Origin: Molanna angustata | Taxonomy: Eukaryota; Arthropoda; Insecta; Trichoptera; Molannidae | Length of the DNA: 64,000 nt | Reading direction: 5' to 3' | Assembly: GCA_963576475.1 (NCBI GenBank) | Contig: OY754982.1 | Coordinates: 7,882,458 to 7,946,457, forward strand | Shown here: positions 53,930 to 64,000 of the stretch, one piece after another | How the letters are laid out: every line of letters begins with the position of its first letter | How positions within the stretch are numbered: position 1 is the stretch's first letter | Notes under the pieces: generated by a model | Seen by the model: only the letters and a program-made list of their open reading frames with translations | What the model was told of the DNA's origin: nothing | The model's database searches: none | Translations under genes and position numbers: made by a program

Positions 53930-54766
53930 CAGGTAATAAGTTAACCACATTACAAAATAAATAAAGATAGCAGAAGAAAAGTAAAAAAAAACAAAGAAGA
54001 TAGCATATAAGAACAATTCATAGCAATGATAGGAAAACTAAAGGCAAGGAAAGGTAGAGGAGAGGAAGATGTACGTTGTCAGATAAATATTTTTTATTTA
54101 GCCTTTTCTTAAAGATGTTTAGTGAGATAGACGACGTAATTAAATTTTTGAATTTCGAATTTTAAAAATGCATTCCATATTTTTGTGTTTATAACAAATT
54201 TTCCAATTGTCTATGGTGTATTTAATGTTTTAAATAAAGTCACCCTTCTCATAATTGGGTGCAATGTGTTACCATAGACAAAAAACATATTTGCATTCAC
54301 AATGTATAACTATGAATAGTTAATGACTCAAGGCCCGCATCACGATAAATTACTCGAGTATGTATGTATGTATCAGTTTGCTCATATTCCTAATAATATT
54401 ATCACGCACAAATCCATTGAGTCACCAGATATAATAAATTCAAATTAATGAAAGATACAGACATACGTATAGTAATAATAAACCAAGTATAACTTGTCTT
54501 TGTCTGCGGTCATTGTGGAGACAATCTTGTTTTTTTTATGATGGCTACAATTTTCTTGTTGCCGGAAATATAAAGAAAATGAATCACGACAGAAAACTTT
54601 GTCAGTTTATATTTTTCTATAAACACTCGACTCTGATTTCTTCTCATTTCCCTTCCCTCTTCTTTTTTCTGCTAATACAATAAATAATTTTAATGTGTAG
54701 GTGTTTAAATTTTCATTATTGCTAATAATAATAATTAATACTTCCTTGCATCCTGCGCAAGTTGTG
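53930..54766. other. No recognisable gene
   Basis: AT-rich, short frames only. Confidence 0.4.
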
Positions 54767-54925
54767 AGTTTTTTGCCATATGGCAATTTCTTCCTACTTA
54801 CCAGTGTTTCCAGCCCAGAGAATCAATGCTTGCGTGAGAAATGAATTTAAATAAATTTCTCCACTGCTGGGGATCGAACCCATGATGCCCTCACAGAAGC
54901 CAAACGGCTTATCTTTTTGTTATCT
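54767..54925 (-). mobile_element. tRNA-derived SINE, family 3 (copy 2)
   Basis: Shares CAATTTCTTCCTACTTACCA, GTGTTTCCAGCCCAGAGAAT and the tRNA-like GGGGATCGAACCCATGATGC with the copy at 44,807. Confidence 0.6.
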
Positions 54926-55440
54926 TGGGTGTTTTTTTTATATAAAAAATATGTGGTTCTTGGTTGTAACTAATCGTCAAGAACATTTAATAATAAACAA
55001 AATCAAGTATGTAATAATTTATCTGAGGTAGGTACCGATAGATTATAGACGTAGATTATAGACCAACAATAAAACTTAATGTTCGAAGCAATTGCTTTGC
55101 CGAAACCATTATGAGCGCTGCTGTAATTGCTGACCCTAATTTTGTTATCTTAGGGTTGCGTTTTTTTTCTTTTCTCCTTCTAAATGTATGCGGGCTGTAA
55201 ACGAAATAAAATTGGACGGTTTATATCTAAAGAGGGTTGTTCCTATCGATATTTATAGTTGTAATTAATTTTTAAACATTATTATACGACTCAAATCTAC
55301 CCGCCAAGTTTTTAACAACTCGCTATATCGATTGGGGAAATGAAACGGTTTAGAAAATACCAAAAAAATAAGATTTCTGATTACAATCTTTTTGTCGTTA
55401 AAGTTTTTGTTATTTTGTTTAGAAAAAGGAATTTTCGTTA
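54926..55440. other. No recognisable gene
   Basis: Only short frames. A minus frame (55,265-55,516) overlaps the MITE end and is not a gene. Confidence 0.4.
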
Positions 55441-55683
55441 GGTACACCCATAGCTTTTCATATAATACACTAGATGTCGTATTTAGCAAATTTGATATGA
55501 ATCGAATGTGAGTCATTTTTCAGGGGGGATTTTTGACGTTTTGGTTCCAGACCACATCGATTTTCTATAGAAAATAACGACTAATGTGAATTGTTTTCGG
55601 ATTTATTTGTTTAAGAATCATTTTAATTATTAATAATTTAGAGAACATTTATCTAGGATGTGTTGAAATGTAAGGAAAACTGA

Positions 55684-55793
55684 AATATGTTGCCAATCAC
55701 TCAACTTTTCACTCAACACTCAACACAAATATGTTGCCAATCACTCAACTTTTCACAATCACTCACTCAACACTCAAATATGTTGCCAATCAA
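55684..55793. repeat. Triplicated target sequence at the LINE 5' junction
   Basis: AATATGTTGCCAATCA starts at 55,684, 55,728 and 55,777. The first two continue with CTCAACTTTTCAC and the intervals are 44 and 49 bp. Intact MITE copies have this sequence once. Confidence 0.85.
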
Positions 55794-58700
55794 CACTTTT
55801 TTTTGGGAGAAGGTGAGTTTGCTCCCCCCCAACCCATCCTCTGGGATTGGAAAGTAAACCCTGCCTTCGACCTGGGGTCAGTATACTATACTGGTTTACC
55901 AAGCCACTGCATTTATGGTCCCCTGAAATGGCTCGCCATGTTCGGGGTCCTTTGCTTTGATGCCCAGGTGGGCACTTGTGTTGGAGTTGATCGGCGGCCT
56001 ATCTTGATGATGTCATCCCGGCCGCTGCGCGGCGGGTCTGGTTGGAGGTGTGAGCCGAGGGAGATCTGTGTGAAACGGTTCGTCGCTGGCCGGCCGCCGA
56101 ATAGTACAGGGGCCCGACCTAAGCTAACGACTACGGGTTGGCTGCCCTATCAGTCGGCGCATAATCTCGCTGCAATTGTTGTGCCGGATCGTGACCGGAC
56201 GAGGTCCCAGCAGTTGTATGCGGGGGGCACCAGGCGTCCTCCACGGCCATATCCTCCCTCCTTCAACCTAGCAGCGCAGCTGCCGGAACAAATGTCCTTG
56301 AAAAGGGCTTCTGATCTCCTCGTTTCACAATGCCACCCCCCCCCCCCCCCCACAAAACCTTCATGACAGATAAACCCAATAATAATATTTATACAGCGAC
56401 AACCAAGACTGCATACCCTCGCACCATTTGTGAACTGTTGGTAGACTTCGCTAACATCAGAGGTATCCACAGTAATTTAAATTCTGTTCACCATCACTTG
56501 CAATCTCAAAAACCACACCTGCTCTTTCTCACGGAAACACAAATTCAAGATCCACCCGACACAAGTTACCTCAACTGCCCAGGGTACATACTCGAAAGCA
56601 TGTTTGTGCCTTAAGGAGGCTTGTGCCTCTACAGCCGCGAAGACATCAACTGTGTCAGATTGAAGGAGTTCGAGAACCCCGCCTTCAATGTTATGTGGGT
56701 CCGTTTAAAATCTAACAAATTCATAAAAATTTATGCTTGTATCTACCGATCTCCAAATATGGGTGATTATGATTCTTCCGAGCTTTTCAAATACTTAGGA
56801 GAAACCATTGACAGTCTTCTGTCTCGCTACCCGTCGGCAGAATTTGCGGTTCTCGGCGATTTCAATGTCCATCACTCCGATTGGCTGAAATCGGGAACTA
56901 CCGATTCGGCTGGCCGCATGACGGAATCCTTTGCTTTGTGTCATAACCTGGAGCAACTTGTTCAAGAGCCAACTCGCATCCCTGATGTCTCTGGGCATCG
57001 TTCCAATCTGCTTGATATTTTTATGACTACCTCGCCAACGGGATACACACTGAAAGTCACAGCCCCACTGGGCTCTTCAGACCATTGCCTTGTGCAAACG
57101 GCCATCCACTTCATCCCGGACCTTCCACCCGAAAAACCTAAAAGGAAAATTTGGCAATACAAGTCAGCAGATTGGAATGCACTGCGAATACACTTTCGCG
57201 ACTTTCCTTGGAATGAAGTCTGTTTTAGAACCAAAGACCCTTCTATCAGTGCGCGTGAGGTAGGGGATGTCATCACTTCTGCTATGGATGGCTATATTCC
57301 CTCCTCCCTCAAAACCTGCGGACCAGGCACAAAACCTTGGTTTGATTCCAAATGCCGAGAAGCAGTCACGCGTAAAAATCTGGCTTTCAAAACATATCAA
57401 AAACTTCAATCCCCGTCAAACAAGAAAGCATACAACAAGATGACAAAGGATTGTAAAAAAACCATTAATCAGGCTAAAAAACTCCATGACCAACATATAA
57501 GTCAAAAACTCTCCTCATGCCCTAACGGTAGCCGAAGATTCTGGTCATTGTCAACCTCCATAGGTCAGAACTTTTGCACATCTTCATTTCCACCTTTAAC
57601 GAACCATGACGGATCCATTGCTAACTCTGCCACCGACAAAGCTAATCTTCTCGGTAAATTATTTGCAGATAACTCAACCCTTGACGACGGAGGAAAAACT
57701 CCTCAACCAGTTCCACATTGTGGTTTTAAAATGAAAGAAGTAAGGATTAACTTCTCTGAGGTCTTACTCGCCATCCGAGGGTTGGATGTTAACAAAGCTA
57801 ATGGACCAGATGGAATTCCCGTTCTTGTGTTAAAAAAATGCTCGGCCGAACTAGCCCCAGTTCTCACTAAACTCTTCAAACTCTCGTTTAAAACTGGTAT
57901 TGTCCCATGTGACTGGAAAAAAGCGGTCATCCACCCAATTTCCAAAAAAGGTGATCGCTCCAACCCATCTAACTACCGACCCATCGCTATTACTTCTGTA
58001 CTCTCCAAAATAATGGAAAGGGTACTAAACACCAAGTTGATCACATACCTCGAAGCAAACAAAATTTTAAGCGACCGCCAATATGGATTTCGTGGAAATC
58101 GATCTTGTGGCGATCTACTCGCGTATGTGACATCCGTTTGGGGTCGAGTTATGGAACGCTTTGGAGAAGCTCAAACTGTCGCCCTTGACATCTCTAAAGC
58201 TTTCGACCGGGTTTGGCACCGAGGTCTCTTAATGAAACTCCCTTCTTATGGACTACCCCAGTCTCTGTGTACTTGGATTGCGAATTTTTTAAAAGATCGC
58301 GAAGTCATAACTGTAGTGGACGGTTGCTCTTCTTCTCCCCATTCCATTAATGCGGGAGTCCCTCAAGGGTCCATTCTATCTCCAAGCCTATTCCTCCTAC
58401 ATATAAATGACTTGCTCTTACGCGCCCCCATCCACTGTTACGCTGATGACAGCACAGTCCATGACAATTTCTCTTTTGACAAACCTCCTAAACAGAGTGA
58501 AATATCAGAAGCCCGGAAAGACCTTCATCAAAAAATAAATAGCTACCTCCACTCAATCAATACCTGGGGTGAAAGTAATCTTGTTTCATTTAACGTCTCA
58601 AAAACCCAAGCCTGTCTAATTTCTGCGAAGAGAAACCCCAATGAATTGCAAGTGTCTTTCAACGGAAGCACCCTACCTAACAGCAGCTCTATCGACCTGC

Positions 58701-59384
58701 TTGGAGTATCTATAACGAACCAATTACACTACAAGGGCTCCATCGAAGCTAAGGTGAAACTCGCCTCCAATAAATTGAGCGTACTATATAGAGCGCGCAG
58801 ATATTTTACTAAGACTCAGATCTGTATACTCTACAAAGCGCAAATACGCCCAATTATTGAATATGGCAGTCACCTCTGGAGTGGCGCCCCCCAATACCTA
58901 CTGAATACCCTCGACGCTGTCCAAAGGCGTGCTATACGTCTGATTGATGATCCATCACTGACTGATGGATTGCAATCACTAGAACACAGACGCAGAGTCG
59001 GTATTTTAAGTTTATTCTATAGATACTACCACGGGAATTGCTCAGAAGAACTTACATCTTTGGTCCCTCCTCCACCCACTCGCAACAGAGTCACTCGCTT
59101 CACTCAATCGCAGCATCCATTCACAGTGGACCTTCAACATATACGAACAAGTCGCTTCTCGAACTCCTTTATTAACACAGCAGCCCGACTGTGGAACGAT
59201 CTTCCGAATTCTGTGTTTCCATCTTCGTACAACCCGGGTCTTTTTAAAATCCGAATTAATAAACTCTTTTCTAGATTGCAAACCCCTCCCAACGCTACGT
59301 AGTGCGCTTCTTCGGAAGAGTAAAATGGACCCAAATCCTAATAGCTGGCGTCCCCTACGTAGACATGAAAAAAAAAAAAAAAAA
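55794..59384 (+). mobile_element. CR1/jockey-type LINE, nearly full length
   Basis: A GC-richer leader (55,803-56,329; GGGAGAAGGTGAGTTTGCTC) contains a poly-C run at 56,336-56,351. ORF2 follows, with the 3' end ATGGACCCAAATCCTAATAG and an A-run at 59,368-59,384. The open frame 55,731-56,366 crosses the junction with MITE sequence and so is not a genuine protein as it stands. Confidence 0.8.
56330..59302 (+). pseudogene. ORF2 endonuclease-reverse transcriptase with one in-frame stop
   Basis: About 990 codons in one frame, interrupted by a single TAA at 56,612-56,614 (ESMFVP-stop-GGLCLYSRED). Endonuclease: ANIRGIHSNLNSV, LFLTETQIQD, YRSPNMGDYD, LGDFNVHHSDWL and SSDHCLVQ. Reverse transcriptase: NKANGPDGIPVLVLKK, YRPIAITSVLSKIMERVL, LDISKAFDRVWHRGLL, GVPQGSILSPSLFLLHIND and YADD (codon 607 of the frame from 56,621). 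The C-terminus has LEHRRRVGILSLFYRYYHGN and FINTAARLWNDLPNSVFP. Apart from the stop, all expected motifs are present. The stop falls inside the endonuclease, between the LTE and YRSP blocks, so the RT could not be made from the normal start. Confidence 0.85.
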
Positions 59385-59464
59385 TCAAAAAGTCAAACTC
59401 GCGATATTCCATGACTCAATTTTTGCACAGAGTACATCTAGGTATATTATTATAAAAATCTATG

Positions 59465-59512
59465 GGTACACACGTAGGTTTTCATATACCAATAAAAATC
59501 TATGGGTACACC
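59465..59512. mobile_element. TIR-only miniature of the hAT-type MITE
   Basis: Immediately after M4, a 32-bp sequence made of a left-end-like CGTAGGTTTTCATATACC and a right-end AATAAAAATCTATG lies between GGTACACA (59,465-59,472) and GGTACACC (59,505-59,512). It looks like two TIRs fused with no interior, sharing a target-duplication copy with M4. Confidence 0.7.
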
Positions 59513-60050
59513 ATGTGAATTATATGCGAAACAGAAAAAGAGCTAAAATTGCCACATATTTAGTTAAATTTTAAATTAAGAAGGAAATAAAAAAGAAACT
59601 ACATGGAAATTTAGAACAAAATAAAAATGAATGATAACCAATTTAAGCCATCCGTAATAGAAAACAAAAATAAATATAAATCAAAATTTAAAAGTTTACT
59701 TCTTATCTTTACGATCACGATACGGATAATGTTTCATAATAAGTAAATAATAAACACTTCCTTGTACAATTGGAGAATTAATTGCCAAATGGTAATTTCT
59801 TACAACGTACTAGTGTATCAAGTCCCCATAAGCAAGATTTCAAGAAGAATTATTTTAAACAAATTTGTCCTCTGTCAGGAATCAAGCGCAAAAAAATATT
59901 CTGCTAAGAATTTCTAATAAAGTTTTAGATGACCTCTAAAAGATGAAAAATAATTAATTCAATTTTTTTGGTAAGTTTTTTTTATTTGACAAGTCATGAA
60001 AGATCTAATTAGTCACGATGTTTCTTTTTTATATTATTCAAAATTTACTT
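59513..60050. other. No gene; SINE family 3 relic at about 59,765-59,900
   Basis: TTGCCAAATGGTAATTTCTT, GTGTATCAAGTCCCCATAAG and GTCAGGAATCAAGCGC resemble the family 3 SINE copies in minus orientation, strongly degraded. The rest is AT-rich. Confidence 0.4.
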
Positions 60051-60418
60051 TTAAATTCCCGCGCATTTCTCTTTATTTTGATTCGCCGAAACGCCGATAG
60101 CTTCACGCAGTTCAGCTCCCGCTCAATGAAAACTGTCATGCGCACACACAATTTTGCGCGCCCTTATCGAGTGACTTTTCCTATTATTACTCAATTTTCT
60201 ATTCCTTGGGGTTAAAATAAGCCGCCCGAAAGGCCGCTGCGAATTAGATATTGTGTTTTACACAGCCGGTAAAGAGAATATTCGTTTTAATTCGTTTTTC
60301 ACATTTATTTTACTATACAAAAAGTGAAATTATCTTGTATTGAATAGTGTACACAAATGTTTGTGAAAAACTATTTACACGAATGTGTCCGGTGGATTTT
60401 GCGGTAAGATCGCAATAG
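60051..60418 (+). promoter_or_regulatory. Probable promoter and untranslated exon 1 of the host gene
   Basis: A local GC-richer patch (60,056-60,240; CCCGCGCATTTC, TTCGCCGAAACGCC, AGCCGCCCGAAAGG) precedes a donor-like AATAG|GTGAGT with the intron starting at 60,419. A second donor-like GCG|GTAAGAT lies 15 bp upstream (intron from 60,404). The acceptor is TTTTTCCAG at 60,962-60,970. TTCAGCTC near 60,109 could serve as an insect initiator. No convincing TATA box. Transcript start not determinable by eye. Confidence 0.45.
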
Positions 60419-60996
60419 GTGAGTAATAAAATCAACTAATTTATAGCCGACATTAAATTGGTTAGTGTCGGTTTGACGATATATTGGCAGTAAAATGTTA
60501 TATATTTCATCGCTGAAGACATTAATTATTTCAACAAGAATCTACTTGGATACACCGTGAACTTTTATTGCAATGCTGTAGTAGTAGTATGTTGTTATTG
60601 ATCTAATTTCATGTGTTACGTATATCGTTTTTTTATGCTATGTATTTGTGTGGATATATTAATTTAAGAAAATTGTACATACCTACTTAAAAAATGACAA
60701 ATATTAAAGTATTAATCCTACAACAGAAATTTATTGTTCTCTATTTTCTAAGGTCACTAATATTTTTTGACATTAATTTGAATACGATGTTGATAATGTT
60801 AATTACTCAATAAAATTAAAATTGTAGGAGTAATTTCCTATTATTTGTTTACAAAACACACATTTATTATTATTATAGAAACTGATATACTTCATTGTTT
60901 GTGCAGATATCTTTATAATATTTTTTACTTTTAATTCACACTCAAAATTTCATGTTTATTATTTTTCCAGATTTTAGAGAATAGTAAGATATCAAA

Positions 60997-62145
60997 ATGT
61001 ACAAAACGGTTCGTCAAGGCGAAAATAGTCTTCAATATACCATCCTGCCACAGACCGAAGAGGTTCTCAGCAACAGTGGCCTTAAAGGTAAAGGAAGGGA
61101 CTACAGTCCATCCAACCAGCCCCGTAGGGTTAGCCACAGGCTCTTCTTCTATTATGTCGCCGTAATTCTATTTGCCATCCTCCTAGTGTTGGGTGCGCTG
61201 CTCGTAGTTCTAATCCTCACTGGATACATTCCCGTAGATCTGCCTTCAAACTTGACACAAGTCAAACATGATTCCTGGTCGGCGCAGACCAGCAAATTGG
61301 TCGCTGCCGACCTGTCTGAAAAGAGTCAATCCAAGAAGAAAGAACTGTCGAGAGATATGAACGTTTTGGAAAACACCACGGCCCAAATAACCACTTCCGT
61401 TCCTCTCCAACAGACTACTCAGTCCGACGTAAGAATCAACGTCGTGTCAACGATCGTTACAACTATTGGTACGTTGAACATAACGACGTCTCCGTATCAA
61501 GTTTCCACGACCAAACAAGAATGGATCATGCCGGCGTTGAAGAGGCTACAGTCCACCCTGTCTCCTACGGTTCCAGCCGACAGTAATAAAACAACGACAG
61601 TAAAGACAGTGGAACAGATGTCATCATTGTATCCTGTACATCAGAGAGAAAGCAACAACGATCTTATGCTGGGTCACGATCAGATCAACTGGACAGATTA
61701 CGACGACGACGAAGACGATGAAGATTATGATATTACTAAACCTGCAACAACTGCTTCATCAAACACTAAAAAACCGCCGTTGATGATAAATAAATTATCT
61801 CAAATAAATGTCAAACCAACAAAACAAGATGTGCTTGAAAATTCTACTCTTCCAACGTTAGGAACGTCAAGCACTGTATCGTCTTTGAACAAATCATCCG
61901 ACGATATAAGCAAAAAGATGTTTGAAAAGAATAAGAGCAAAACAAAAATGGATGCGATCAAGTTTATGGAAACAAAAGAACGTATCCTAGATGACGATGA
62001 TGAGGAGTACAAGGAACCATTAACGGATGAAGATGATGTTCCGGAGCAGTCGAGCAGTGATGATGTGAAGATGTCACAGACCAAGTCTTCGTGGCTTCAA
62101 ACACGGTGGCCATTTGTCGATCCTTCATCGTATTTCCAATGGACT
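60997..62145 (+). CDS. Two-pass membrane protein, exon 2 (383 codons)
   Basis: ATG in context ATCAAAATG, 26 bp after the acceptor at 60,970. The cytoplasmic-looking N-terminus (1-48) ends RRVSHR. A strong transmembrane span lies at about 49-76 (LFFYYVAVILFAILLVLGAL then LVVLILTG). The rest is a Ser/Thr/Lys-rich segment with several N-glycosylation sequons (NLT at 85, NTT, NIT, NKT, NWT, NST, NKS) and two acidic runs (about 232-245, DYDDDEDDEDYD; about 332-347). It ends SSYFQWT at the donor ACT|GTGAGT (62,146), phase 0. Composition is mucin-like for the loop. No enzymatic domain seen and the family is not recognised. Codon use is even and unlike the LINE frames nearby. If unspliced, the frame runs 14 codons further. 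Confidence 0.8.
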
Positions 62146-63740
62146 GTGAGTATTATTTTAATTATATTACATCTTCTTATTATGGAATAGGTCTGAAATA
62201 TCTGAACTACATATTTTCAAAATTTTAGGATAGTCTTCGTTTCCACAGGAATTTTTATAAATAAAAAAAACATGTATACACGTTGAGTCTCAATGTAGCA
62301 TCAAATACTTGGATAAAAGATTTTAACTTTTGATAGTGAAATGCCAATGGTCATTAGTTGTATGAGGTTTTTTTCACTAAACGAATTGGGACGGTTTCGA
62401 CTGACTCGGCCCAGTCAGCTGAAACAGTCATGCTGTCAAAGGATAAAATACATATGTATGTGAAACTACAGTCAATTTGTTTGATTTAAGATGGGTCGAT
62501 GGCAGAGCGGTTAGCGCGCTGGGCTAGCAATCCAGTGGTCGCGAGTTCGAATCCTGCCTCGACCGATTTCGTTCACCTATAGCACAAGCATTAATGCTTA
62601 TTTTAGGGAACGTAGGAAGATGTATATGTACTTGTTTAACAAGAACATATTTATTTTTTATTAAAAAAAAAAAAAACTCATGATGGAATTCTACAACATA
62701 AATACAGTCAAAATTCGTTCATTCATTCAGTCATGACATATCCAACAATGTGGGGTAACCAGCGACAGGTGTGAATACCTTATAAAAGGGAGCACAACAC
62801 ATGCGTGTATACCCACAAACCAATCTCGTCTCACCTAAAAAGGCACTACTTTCAGAATGAGTGATGAACCTCATTGCTGAACTATTTAAGATGTTATTGT
62901 TGCATGTTGTATTTTCGATTACCCGGCTCTTACGGGACACTCAAAAACAATAATAGAAAAGAGTGGAAGCACTATTCTAAGCCGGTGCCTCTCAGCTAAA
63001 AACGTCATTAATGGTGTTAAAATAATTTAATCCATTATAATTCTTAACATAACATCACTCACATATGTTAATTGTGAATTTATTAACTTTTATTTACTAA
63101 CACTTATATTTGATATTTCCGTGTAGGTACCTAATTGTTTATTAATCTTCATCTTGTTTCTTTGTATTAAGTTATGATTAAGAAAAAAGCAAATAGAGTG
63201 ATAATTCTATTAAAGTACAGTGTGATAATGTCTTATTTTTCTTGTTGTGCAATGTCAGGTTCCCCCAATGTCAGCTATCGACTAAGCTAAGCCTCTCTGT
63301 CCCATGCTAATTCCAAAAGACATTGGATATCCCACACTCCAGTCCATTCACGGATATTGTTTAGCCATGACATTTACCTTCAGCCAACATCTCATCGACC
63401 TCCAATCTTTCATTCCAAGATCAGCCGTAGTGCCCATTATTTTGGTCCTTTAATTATCTGACCAAAATATGCCATTTTGCACTGATTGATGATTTTGCAA
63501 TAGGACTCCAGTGTATGCGAGCAACCGCTTTTAGCGACCTTATTTTATAATAAATTTTCCAGTTAGAACAATGCACATTGTTTTGTTTACGTTAACTATG
63601 CACAAATAATGCCCCGCGTCCCGGCTTTCTCCTCTCTCCGACGCACGTGGATTGGCACGCAAAAATCACAGAAAATGAGTTCCGTGAAGCGAAAGCTTTT
63701 TTTGCTAAGAAAAAGCTTGTAATAATGTGTACATTTTCAG
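62146..63740 (+). other. Intron 2 of the host gene, carrying a SINE
   Basis: Donor GTGAGT at 62,146; acceptor ACATTTTCAG ending at 63,740. It holds a family 1 SINE (62,490-62,676) and possibly an RTE-like relic around 63,255-63,440. Read-through from exon 2 encodes VSIILIILHLLIME and a TAG stop at 62,188. Confidence 0.75.
62490..62676 (+). mobile_element. tRNA-derived SINE, family 1 (copy 4), intronic
   Basis: ATGGGTCGATGGCAGAGCGG head with box A TGGCAGAGCGG, box B GTTCGAATCC, anticodon loop CTAGCAA, body AACGTAGGAAGATGTATATG and a 14-A tail. Same orientation as the gene. Confidence 0.88.
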
Positions 63741-63875
63741 GATTACAGTGCCCGCGATAATCTTCTTCTTCCCGCCATCCTATCAGCTGCCTTGTCCGCT
63801 CTTCTGGTCCTGGCCGTTCTCTGCTACGCACTCAGAAGGAGACAACGATGCAAGAGGAGGATACAAGAGATTGGG
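63741..63875 (+). CDS. Two-pass membrane protein, exon 3 (45 codons)
   Basis: Bounded by TTTTCAG|GAT and GGG|GTAATG, phase 0 at both ends. Encodes DYSARDN followed by a hydrophobic span of about 24 residues (LLLPAILSAALSALLVLAVL then CYAL) and a strongly basic RRRQRCKRRIQEIG. Arginines on the inner side of both spans (RRVSHR before the first, RRRQRCKRR after the second) predict both ends in the cytoplasm, with the roughly 315-residue loop outside. The gene continues beyond this donor, past the window edge. The start codon and upstream exon are those of the entry at 60,997. Confidence 0.78.
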
Positions 63876-64000
63876 GTAATGACAAACTTCTACTTTATTT
63901 AACTTCAATAACTTAACCTATTTTACTAATATTTAAATTACCACCAGAGATTGGACTAATGTATTTATTGAGAAAAGAAATCGAGAGTTCAATGTACGGA
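63876..64000 (+). other. Intron 3 of the host gene (incomplete)
   Basis: Starts GTAATG and runs to the window edge. AT-rich, with no acceptor-exon pair visible. Confidence 0.6.

Larger units (their letters stand above)
55441..59472. mobile_element. hAT-type MITE, copy M4, split by a CR1/jockey-type LINE
   Basis: The left piece runs from 55,449 (CATAGCTTTTCATATAATAC) to about 55,700. The right piece runs from about 59,385 to 59,464 (ends AAAAATCTATG). Outer flanks GGTACACC (55,441-55,448) and GGTACACA (59,465-59,472) match at 7 of 8. The 5' junction contains extra copies of the target sequence. Confidence 0.82.

Noticed and set aside
55731..56366. ORF1 protein of the 55.8-kb LINE
   Set aside because: The frame starts in duplicated MITE target sequence and runs through a GC-rich leader with a poly-C run. 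No zinc knuckle or other ORF1 motif is visible.
60018..60215. A 65-codon gene upstream of the host gene
   Set aside because: It overlaps the GC-rich promoter-like patch and has no motif. It is more likely chance within the promoter/leader region.
62490..62570. A tRNA gene in the host intron
   Set aside because: Boxes A and B are good, but the same sequence recurs four times with a common non-tRNA body and A-tail, so it is a SINE head and not a functional tRNA gene.

Overview
This window looks like nuclear DNA from an insect, most likely a moth or butterfly. It is AT-rich, carries many TAGGTAGGTACCTAC-type stretches, and holds spliceosomal introns, tRNA-derived SINEs and a dense mix of non-LTR retrotransposons (RTE, I, CR1/jockey and L2-like) with non-autonomous DNA transposons. 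That assignment is inference from composition and repeat content. No bacterial gene, CRISPR array or intact tRNA/rRNA gene was seen.

Layout. 0-9 kb: decayed LINE 3' ends, a 50/51-bp alternating satellite, an inverted duplication of an RTE 3' end, a 1.3-kb dispersed repeat carrying a duplicated CA-rich microsatellite, and a minus-strand RTE element split by a SINE. 9-13.4 kb: LINE tails, TTAGG-like pentamer runs, two inverted-repeat elements and a GC-rich 15-bp minisatellite. 13.5-16.9 kb: an LTR retrotransposon with two 141-bp LTRs and a 5-bp target duplication, whose gag-pol body appears inverted relative to its LTRs and integrase tail. 17-24 kb: an hAT-type MITE, a Mutator-like long-TIR element, long palindromic MITEs and a PIF/Harbinger remnant. 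24-46 kb: repeated RTE copies, SINEs, several TIR elements, a 5'-truncated CR1/jockey-type reverse transcriptase, a small THAP-like zinc-finger fragment and a second copy of the dispersed repeat. 47-59.5 kb: two hAT-type MITEs of one family, one split by a nearly intact I-clade LINE (47.9-53.5 kb) and the other by a CR1/jockey-type LINE (55.8-59.4 kb).

The only convincing host gene starts near 60.1 kb and runs off the right edge. It has an untranslated first exon, a 383-codon second exon and a 45-codon third exon. The product is a predicted two-pass membrane protein with a long Ser/Thr-rich, acidic, sequon-rich loop; I do not recognise the family.

The genes do not form a pathway. The shared logic is mobile: autonomous LINEs supply the machinery that probably moves the SINEs, and missing transposases must have moved the MITEs. 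The best-supported unusual objects are the inverted-core LTR element, the two LINE-in-MITE nests with recoverable target duplications, the Mutator-like element, and the double-membrane-pass gene with a possible intron-retention isoform.
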